17,281 nt of DNA. Source: JBQTHD01 sp052390275. Lineage in GTDB: Bacteria; Actinomycetota; Acidimicrobiia; Acidimicrobiales; AC-14. The stretch lies in NCBI GenBank assembly GCA_052390275.1, contig JBQTHD010000037.1, positions 1 through 17,281 on the forward strand, written 5' to 3'. Below are positions 13,302-17,281 of the stretch, in pieces (within the stretch, counting starts at the first letter, position 1; each line of letters begins with the position of its first letter). Made by a program: the position numbers and the translations under genes. Under the pieces are notes generated by a model that made no database searches, was not told the DNA's origin, and was given only the letters and a program-made list of their open reading frames with translations.

Positions 13302-15494
13302 TTAGAGGGCGGCCGGGAGGAGCCGGTTCAGGCTGCTGAACATCTGGTAGAGCATGACTGAACCCACGGGAATCCCCACGGCCAGGATTGGTCGACGGCC
13401 CCATCTGCTGCCCGCCCGGTCGGTGGCCTTCCATCCGCCGAAGAACAACGCGGCCCACGCCAGCGTGGGTGCGGTGGCACCGGCGTCTCCGCCCAGGCCC
13501 ACCTCACCATCGTCGGGGTCCGTCCCGGCTTCGGCGGGCGCGTCGTCACCCAGGGGACCTGATGCCGGCACGCCGTCCGGGGCGGGGGTGTCGATGCCGC
13601 TGTCGGCCAACTGGTCAGCCACCGGGATGGCCGCCTTGGCCACCACCACCAGACGTTGCCGCATGCTGTACTTGGGATGACAGGTGGTCAGTGTGAGCCG
13701 ATCGTCGGCCGTGGCCGCCAGGACCTTGGTCTCTGACGGCAAAACGATGCGGGTTTCGGCCACCTCATAGGTGATCCGCCCGAAGCGGGTGGTGAGGCGG
13801 ATGACGTCGCCGGGGACCAGTTCGTCCAGGCGGTTGAAGGGGGCGCCGAAGGTGGTGCGGTGGCCGGCGATGGCCACGTTGCCGGCCTGGCCGGGGAAGG
13901 CCGAGCGGGAGTAGTGCCCGGGGCCCCGCTTCAGGGAGTCGAGGCCGATCCCCTCGACCACCGCCTGCTCCACCCCCACCGCTGGAATCTCCAACATGGC
14001 GATGGCATCACCCCGGGGCACCCGGACCGGCGGTTCAGCTACGGCCGCCTGCTGATCGCCGTCGGGGGCCGCGGCGGCCGCGGCCGTCTCCACCTCGACG
14101 AAAGCGGCTCTCAATCGGCGCTGGCTCTGAGCGTGGGACACGTCGGTCCCCCACAGCTGAAAGGCCACGAACAAGAGGGTGAAGACCCCGGTGTTCCGCA
14201 TCCAGGAGCCGTACCGGGCCATACGGGTCTGCTCGGGGGTGAGGCCGATGTTGGCGGGCATTTCCGTGGCGGAGGACTTGGGCTCCCGCCCGGGGGGGCC
14301 GACCAAGTTGTAAGTCGGTCCCTGTGCTTGTGGTTGCCAACCGCTGGGGGCACCGGGGACCGATGGTGGCTGGCTGAAGGGTGCCGCCATGGGCGGGGCC
14401 GGCGGGGGGGAGTAGCTCGTGGGCTCGGCGGTAGGCGCGGGGGCGTACACGGACGGCTCAGCGGTTGGTGGGGGCGTGTACGCGGTTGCCGGTGGCGGTG
14501 CGTAGTTGGGCGGAGCGGAGACTGGTGGCGGTGCGTAGGCCGGGGCCGGGGCCGAGACTGGTGGCGGTGCGTAGGCCGGGGCCGGGGCCGAGACTGGTGG
14601 CGGTGCGTAGGCCGGGGCCGGGGCGGAGACTGGTGGCGGTGCGTAGGCCGGGGCCGGGGCCGAGACTGGACGGGGGCGGCTAGGAGGAGAGAACGCACCC
14701 AGCCGGTAGAGGGCTTCGGTAAGGGGGGCGATGCCCGCCTGGGCCCGGGCCCGGATCTCGGCCAGGCCCATCCCGTCGCCGGCGAGAAGGGCGGTGCGAG
14801 CGGCGTCGAGGGCTGCGGCGGCCAGGCGGATCTCCTCATCGGCCCGGTCGGCTGCCCTGTGCGCAGCCAGGCGGGCGTTGAGCAGGTTGGTGGGAACGGC
14901 CCAGGCTTCTTCGAGGATGGCACGGGCCCGGGCTTCGGCGTCAGCCAGGACCCGGTGGGCGGCACCGTCGCGCTCGGCTCGATCGGCCAAGAGTCGCTCG
15001 GCGTGGGCCAGCAGGCGGGCGGCGGCCACCTCCTGGGTGTGGTCACCTGTCGCGTCCGCAACCATTTGCGGCCCATGCGGCGCCGAATCCGAGCCGGGGG
15101 CTGCGGCAGGGGCAGGCGCACCGCCGGAATGGTCGGTGGCCGGGGCCTCGCCTGGCTCATCCTGGGCGGAGGAGGCCAACAGACGCGATGGCTGGCCGTT
15201 GGCTTCGGTGGGTAACGGCCGACCCGACGACCCCACAGATGATTCCGGCAGGGCCCAGGGGTCGACCGTGCTCGCACTCGCACCGCTTGACCTCAGGCTG
15301 GTGCCGCTGATGGAGCCCGGGCTCCGGGTGCCAGCGTCGACGACGTTGGATCTCACGTTGAGGATTGAGGCCGACCGCCCGGTGGCGAGGAGTCGGTTGA
15401 CCTGCTCCACGAGCGAAGTTCCACCGCTGGTGATGCCCGACGCGTCACTCGGCTGCCAGCGGGGGCCCCAGCCCGAGGCTGGTTCGGAGATCAA
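13302..15494 (-). CDS. Class E sortase with very long N-terminal cytoplasmic extension
   Basis: Sortases are membrane transpeptidases that attach proteins to the cell wall; class E enzymes are the housekeeping type of many actinobacteria. With TTG 15494 as start the protein has 730 residues. The catalytic domain (~490-625) has H545 (AGHRTTFGAPFNRLDEL), C605 (TLTTCHPKYS) and R614 (RQRLVVV). One membrane helix precedes it (~436-450, VFTLLFVAFQLWG) and another lies at the C-terminus (VGIPVGSVMLYQM). The ~430 residues before the first helix should be cytoplasmic. They comprise a Ser/Gly/Pro-rich start, an Ala/Arg/Glu-rich helical region (~156-253) resembling DivIVA-like coiled coils, four 12-residue PVSAPAPAYAPP repeats and further Tyr-Pro-rich sequence. 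Usual class E sortases are about 200-300 residues. The TTG overlaps the stop of the secreted-protein gene by four bases, which favours it; GTG 15410, with GGTGGA upstream, is the alternative. Enzyme class is secure. Confidence 0.93.
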   Translation of the reverse strand: MISEPASGWGPRWQPSDASGITSGGTSLVEQVNRLLATGRSASILNVRSNVVDAGTRSPGSISGTSLRSSGASASTVDPWALPESSVGSSGRPLPTEANGQPSRLLASSAQDEPGEAPATDHSGGAPAPAAAPGSDSAPHGPQMVADATGDHTQEVAAARLLAHAERLLADRAERDGAAHRVLADAEARARAILEEAWAVPTNLLNARLAAHRAADRADEEIRLAAAALDAARTALLAGDGMGLAEIRARAQAGIAPLTEALYRLGAFSPPSRPRPVSAPAPAYAPPPVSAPAPAYAPPPVSAPAPAYAPPPVSAPAPAYAPPPVSAPPNYAPPPATAYTPPPTAEPSVYAPAPTAEPTSYSPPPAPPMAAPFSQPPSVPGAPSGWQPQAQGPTYNLVGPPGREPKSSATEMPANIGLTPEQTRMARYGSWMRNTGVFTLLFVAFQLWGTDVSHAQSQRRLRAAFVEVETAAAAAAPDGDQQAAVAEPPVRVPRGDAIAMLEIPAVGVEQAVVEGIGLDSLKRGPGHYSRSAFPGQAGNVAIAGHRTTFGAPFNRLDELVPGDVIRLTTRFGRITYEVAETRIVLPSETKVLAATADDRLTLTTCHPKYSMRQRLVVVAKAAIPVADQLADSGIDTPAPDGVPASGPLGDDAPAEAGTDPDDGEVGLGGDAGATAPTLAWAALFFGGWKATDRAGSRWGRRPILAVGIPVGSVMLYQMFSSLNRLLPAAL
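14511..14666. repeat. 36-bp tandem repeats encoding PVSAPAPAYAPP in the sortase
   Basis: Four nearly identical 36-bp units, followed by a shortened fifth (PVSAPPNYAPP), lie in the region encoding the cytoplasmic Pro/Tyr-rich part of the sortase. The near-perfect DNA identity between copies suggests recent expansion, and the 36-bp period preserves frame. Confidence 0.92.
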
Positions 15495-16564
15495 GCGTCG
15501 GCCTGTTGCGCCGAGGCGAGCGACCCGAGGGGCTGGGGAAGTTCCGGCAACTCGATCTCGACCAGGGGGGCAAAGTCGATGCTGCGAAGATGTTCCCGGT
15601 CTCCCTGGAACTTGGCCACGTAGCCGAAGGCGGCCAGGGCCCGGAACGACCCCTTGGTCCGACACGTCGCCACGCCCTGGGCATTCGTCTCACCGAAGCA
15701 GACCACTCCCCCGGCGGTGAAGCGAACGAGTCGCCCTTCGAGCGCCGATCCGGTGGCGGTATCGGTCAGGGTTGCCGACAACTGGGGGAAGACGATTCGC
15801 AAAGACGGCAACAGGCGGGCCACTGCCGGAACAGCCACCACGGTTGTGGCTCGACGGGGCGGGCGGGTGGTGGTCGGTCCAACCGTGCTGGTGGTCACCG
15901 GCACCGATGTGGCGGGAGGGGAGGAGACGGTTGTGGGCACGGTCGTCGTGGCCGCTGCGGTGGTGGTCGTGGCCCCGGCAGCGGTGGTGGTCGTGGCCCC
16001 GGGGGCGGTGGTGGTCGTGGCCCCGGCTGCGGTGGTGGTCGTGGTGGTGGTCGCCCCGGCGGCGGTGCCGGGCACGTAGCTGAAGGGGGCGAACGCCCGG
16101 TTTACGGTGACGTCGGTCACATCGGCGAACAACGCCACCTGGCACGGATTGGCCGAGTCACAGGTGAAGGGGAAATTTCCACCGTCGCCCAGGATCACCT
16201 CTATGAGGTAGTCGAAGGTGCCGGCGCCGTTGGCATCGCTAACAGGGTTGACCAGGGTGAGGAACTGGCAATCGTCGAAGGTGGCGAAGGGAACGTCGCA
16301 GGTCACCAGGTTCAGGGTGTCCTCGGCCGGGAACCCCGTGTAGGTGACGGTGACTGTCTCACCGTTGACCAGGTCGCTGGACTTGGAAAGGGTGAGCACC
16401 TCCGGATCGGCCGGGGCCGAGTTGGCTGCCGGAGCCAGGCCCAGAACCAGGGCCGTGGCCGTGGCCGCCAGAGCGATCCGCCGGGCCAGGCCGGATGGAA
16501 ACGACCGGCCGGTTGGAGCGGGCCGAGCCGGAACCGGACGGTCGGCGGGCAGGTTCTCAGGCAT
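15491..16564 (-). CDS. Secreted protein: neocarzinostatin-like domain, Thr-rich stalk, C-terminal beta domain
   Basis: A 357-residue exported protein. A long basic n-region (1-29) and hydrophobic core (30-44) form a signal peptide, probably cut after ANSA (residue 50). Residues ~55-164 resemble the neocarzinostatin/macromomycin Ig-like fold: VLTLSKSSDLVNGETVTVTY, then C89 and C99, and CDSANPCQVALF with C135 and C141, matching the two disulfides of that family. Residues 167-240 are a mucin-like stalk of ATTTT units. Residues ~249-338 form a second beta-rich domain with C289 and C301, also present in the neighbouring gene to the right. No LPXTG/LAXTG signal or C-terminal membrane helix is visible. 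The ATG at 16564 has GGAGG ten bases upstream. It is the first gene before the sortase, with stop and start overlapping, so it is likely cotranscribed. An enediyne-binding role is not implied; a surface or matrix role is inferred. Confidence 0.88.
   Translation of the reverse strand: MPENLPADRPVPARPAPTGRSFPSGLARRIALAATATALVLGLAPAANSAPADPEVLTLSKSSDLVNGETVTVTYTGFPAEDTLNLVTCDVPFATFDDCQFLTLVNPVSDANGAGTFDYLIEVILGDGGNFPFTCDSANPCQVALFADVTDVTVNRAFAPFSYVPGTAAGATTTTTTTAAGATTTTAPGATTTTAAGATTTTAAATTTVPTTVSSPPATSVPVTTSTVGPTTTRPPRRATTVVAVPAVARLLPSLRIVFPQLSATLTDTATGSALEGRLVRFTAGGVVCFGETNAQGVATCRTKGSFRALAAFGYVAKFQGDREHLRSIDFAPLVEIELPELPQPLGSLASAQQADA
15845..16063. repeat. Thr-rich stalk repeat tract in the secreted protein
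   Basis: Imperfect repeats of ACC-rich codons encode ATTTT, AAGATTTT and APGATTTT units between the two folded domains. On the opposite strand the same DNA makes Val-rich and Trp-rich open frames, which are by-products. Confidence 0.85.
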
Positions 16565-16607
16565 CGGTATGTTGCCTCCAGGGTGAAGAGCTGGGTCGGA
16601 CCAGAAA

Positions 16608-16613
16608 CGTCAA
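16608..16613 (-). promoter_or_regulatory. Possible -35 element of the secreted protein-sortase operon
   Basis: TTGACG on the minus strand lies 44 bases before the ATG at 16564, in the short region between the putative terminator and the gene. The matching -10 element would fall around CTCTTCA, a poor match, so this is a weak call. Confidence 0.25.
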
Positions 16614-16678
16614 GAGGCCGTTGACTTGGAAGTCGGGGCTTGGACGGGTGCAAAGCCAACCGGGAAACGGAAACGGCC

Positions 16679-16714
16679 GAGCGGTCGGACCGGGGTATCC
16701 CAGCCCGACCGCTC
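16679..16714 (-). terminator. Putative terminator hairpin after the right-edge gene
   Basis: A perfect 10-bp inverted repeat (GAGCGGTCGG at 16679-16688, CCGACCGCTC at 16705-16714) with a 16-base loop lies 30 bp past the stop of the rightmost minus-strand gene. On the minus strand it is followed by a modestly T-rich GGCCGTTTCCGTTTCC. It probably separates that gene's transcript from the secreted protein-sortase unit. Confidence 0.6.
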
Positions 16715-16743
16715 AGGCGGCCGCTGACAGCGGGGGGTCCGAA

Positions 16744-17281
16744 CTAGGCGGTGACCCGAACGGAGATCCGAGCCGAGGAGGGACCAAAGCTGGAGTTACC
16801 GGCGAAGTCGACGCTGATTCCGTTGACGACCAGGGGGATCAGGCTGTTGAAGCCCAGGGTGGCGGTGCAACTGACCCGACCTGTGCTGTTCGTGGTGCCC
16901 GAGCAGATCACGCTGGATCCCAGCCGGACGTTGACCGCCCGTCCGACCACCGGCACGCCGGCGCTGGTCTCCAGCCGGGCGGTAACGGGCAGGACAATGC
17001 GGAGGTTGGGCAGCAGCCGAGCGATCACCGGAGCGGAGATGCGGATCCGGGTGACCACACGAATCACGGGCCGGGTGGTGGTGGTGGCAGGTCGGGTGGT
17101 GGTGGTGGCAGGTCGGGTGGTGGTCGTGGCAGGCCGGGTCGTGGTGGTGGCCGGGAGCGTGGTGGTGGTCGCCGGGAGCGTGGTGGTTGTGGCCGGGAGC
17201 GTGGTGGTGGTGGCCGGGAGCGTGGTGGTGGTGGCCGGGAGCGTGGTGGTGGTGGCCGGGAGCGTGGTGGTGGTGGCCGGG
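16744..17281 (-). CDS. Partial secreted protein: Thr-rich stalk plus C-terminal beta domain (paralogue of the neighbour)
   Basis: The reading frame is open to the window end, giving 178 codons of the C-terminal part. From the window edge it reads TTTTLPA units, then TTTTRPA units, then a domain of about 95 residues: VIARLLPNLRIVLPVTARLE, a Cys in SVICSGTTNS, and a second Cys in RVSCTATLG. This domain is plainly related to residues ~249-338 of the next gene, which shares ARLLP(S/N)LRIV, the same Cys spacing and a TN..G..(T/S)C motif. No sorting signal or membrane anchor follows before the stop at 16744. The N-terminus, and so any signal peptide or first domain, lies outside the window. A GTG at 17067 could start a 107-residue frame, but it has no reason to be the start because the stalk continues upstream in frame. 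Likely surface-exposed or released. Confidence 0.8.
   Translation of the reverse strand, partial: PATTTTLPATTTTLPATTTTLPATTTTLPATTTTLPATTTTLPATTTTRPATTTTRPATTTTRPATTTTRPVIRVVTRIRISAPVIARLLPNLRIVLPVTARLETSAGVPVVGRAVNVRLGSSVICSGTTNSTGRVSCTATLGFNSLIPLVVNGISVDFAGNSSFGPSSARISVRVTA
17071..17281. repeat. 21-bp minisatellite encoding TTTTLPA / TTTTRPA
   Basis: About ten units of 21 bp run to the window end. The outer units encode TTTTLPA and are almost identical in DNA (GGCCGGGAGCGTGGTGGTGG type). The inner units encode TTTTRPA with more base changes. The array probably continues beyond the window. Its period keeps frame, so stalk length can vary between strains. Confidence 0.92.

Noticed and set aside
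14511..14666. Regularly spaced 36-bp repeats as a CRISPR array
   Set aside because: The copies abut with no unique spacers and lie in frame within a coding gene.
13860..15215. 451-codon plus-strand frame with repeated DWWRCVGRGRGR units
   Set aside because: It is the antisense image of the sortase gene; the striking Trp/Cys repeats come from the 36-bp repeats encoding PVSAPAPAYAPP.
15690..16145. His-rich minus-strand frame (HDHHH type) that looks like a metal-binding protein
   Set aside because: It is the ACC-repeat stalk read one frame off (CAC/CCA); the in-frame Thr reading has intact flanking domains.
15506..16624. 372-codon Gly-rich plus-strand frame
   Set aside because: Antisense shadow of the secreted-protein gene, whose signal peptide, paired Cys and ribosome site support the minus strand.
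17100..17281. LPATT in the stalk repeats as sortase signals of the LPXTG type
   Set aside because: The fifth residue is Thr and not Gly, the motif recurs in every unit, and no hydrophobic segment or basic tail follows.

Overview
The window is very GC-rich, gene-dense DNA from an actinobacterium. The pointers are a class E sortase, a ppk1 / CYTH-CHAD / MutT1-type operon (ppk1 and mutT1 are also neighbours in mycobacteria), a mycosin-like anchored subtilase, and secreted proteins with Thr-rich (TTTT) stalks. The stalk style reminds me of Acidimicrobiia, but that is an impression and not a proof. No tRNA, rRNA, CRISPR array or intact mobile element was seen.

Layout. (1) 1-1837, mostly minus strand, is a scarred accessory patch of visibly lower GC. 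It holds an intact beta-class DNA methyltransferase, a frameshifted remnant of the gene that followed it, and two truncated gene pieces (a PPOX-family N-terminus and a DHFR/RibD-like N-terminus) run together upstream. (2) 1879-2736, plus, is a two-domain VOC protein. It is followed by a ~300-bp gap with one doubtful small minus-strand ORF. (3) 3038-4099, plus, is an OmpR-type regulator with a degenerate receiver and a large insertion inside its DNA-binding domain. (4) 4287-9308, plus, is a polyphosphate operon: ppk1, a CYTH-CHAD protein carrying a hexapeptide minisatellite, and a Nudix plus histidine-phosphatase protein. Two GTTCA half-sites one 22-bp period apart lie upstream and look like a Pho box. 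(5) 9398-17281, minus, is a cell-envelope block. In transcription order it holds a stalked secreted protein (cut by the window end), a second secreted protein with a neocarzinostatin-like domain plus stalk plus the same C-terminal domain, a class E sortase with a very long cytoplasmic extension, an OmpR-type regulator with an atypical receiver, a single-pass membrane protein, and a membrane-anchored S8 protease.

How the genes may work together. Ppk1 makes polyphosphate, CHAD domains bind it, and CYTH and Nudix domains act on phosphate-rich substrates, so region 4 reads as one functional unit. Region 5 reads as production, attachment and processing of surface proteins, with a regulator that has no histidine kinase beside it but is translationally coupled to a membrane protein. 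The least ordinary items are this envelope block, the regulator with a domain inserted in its winged helix, and the repeat tract inside the CHAD domain.
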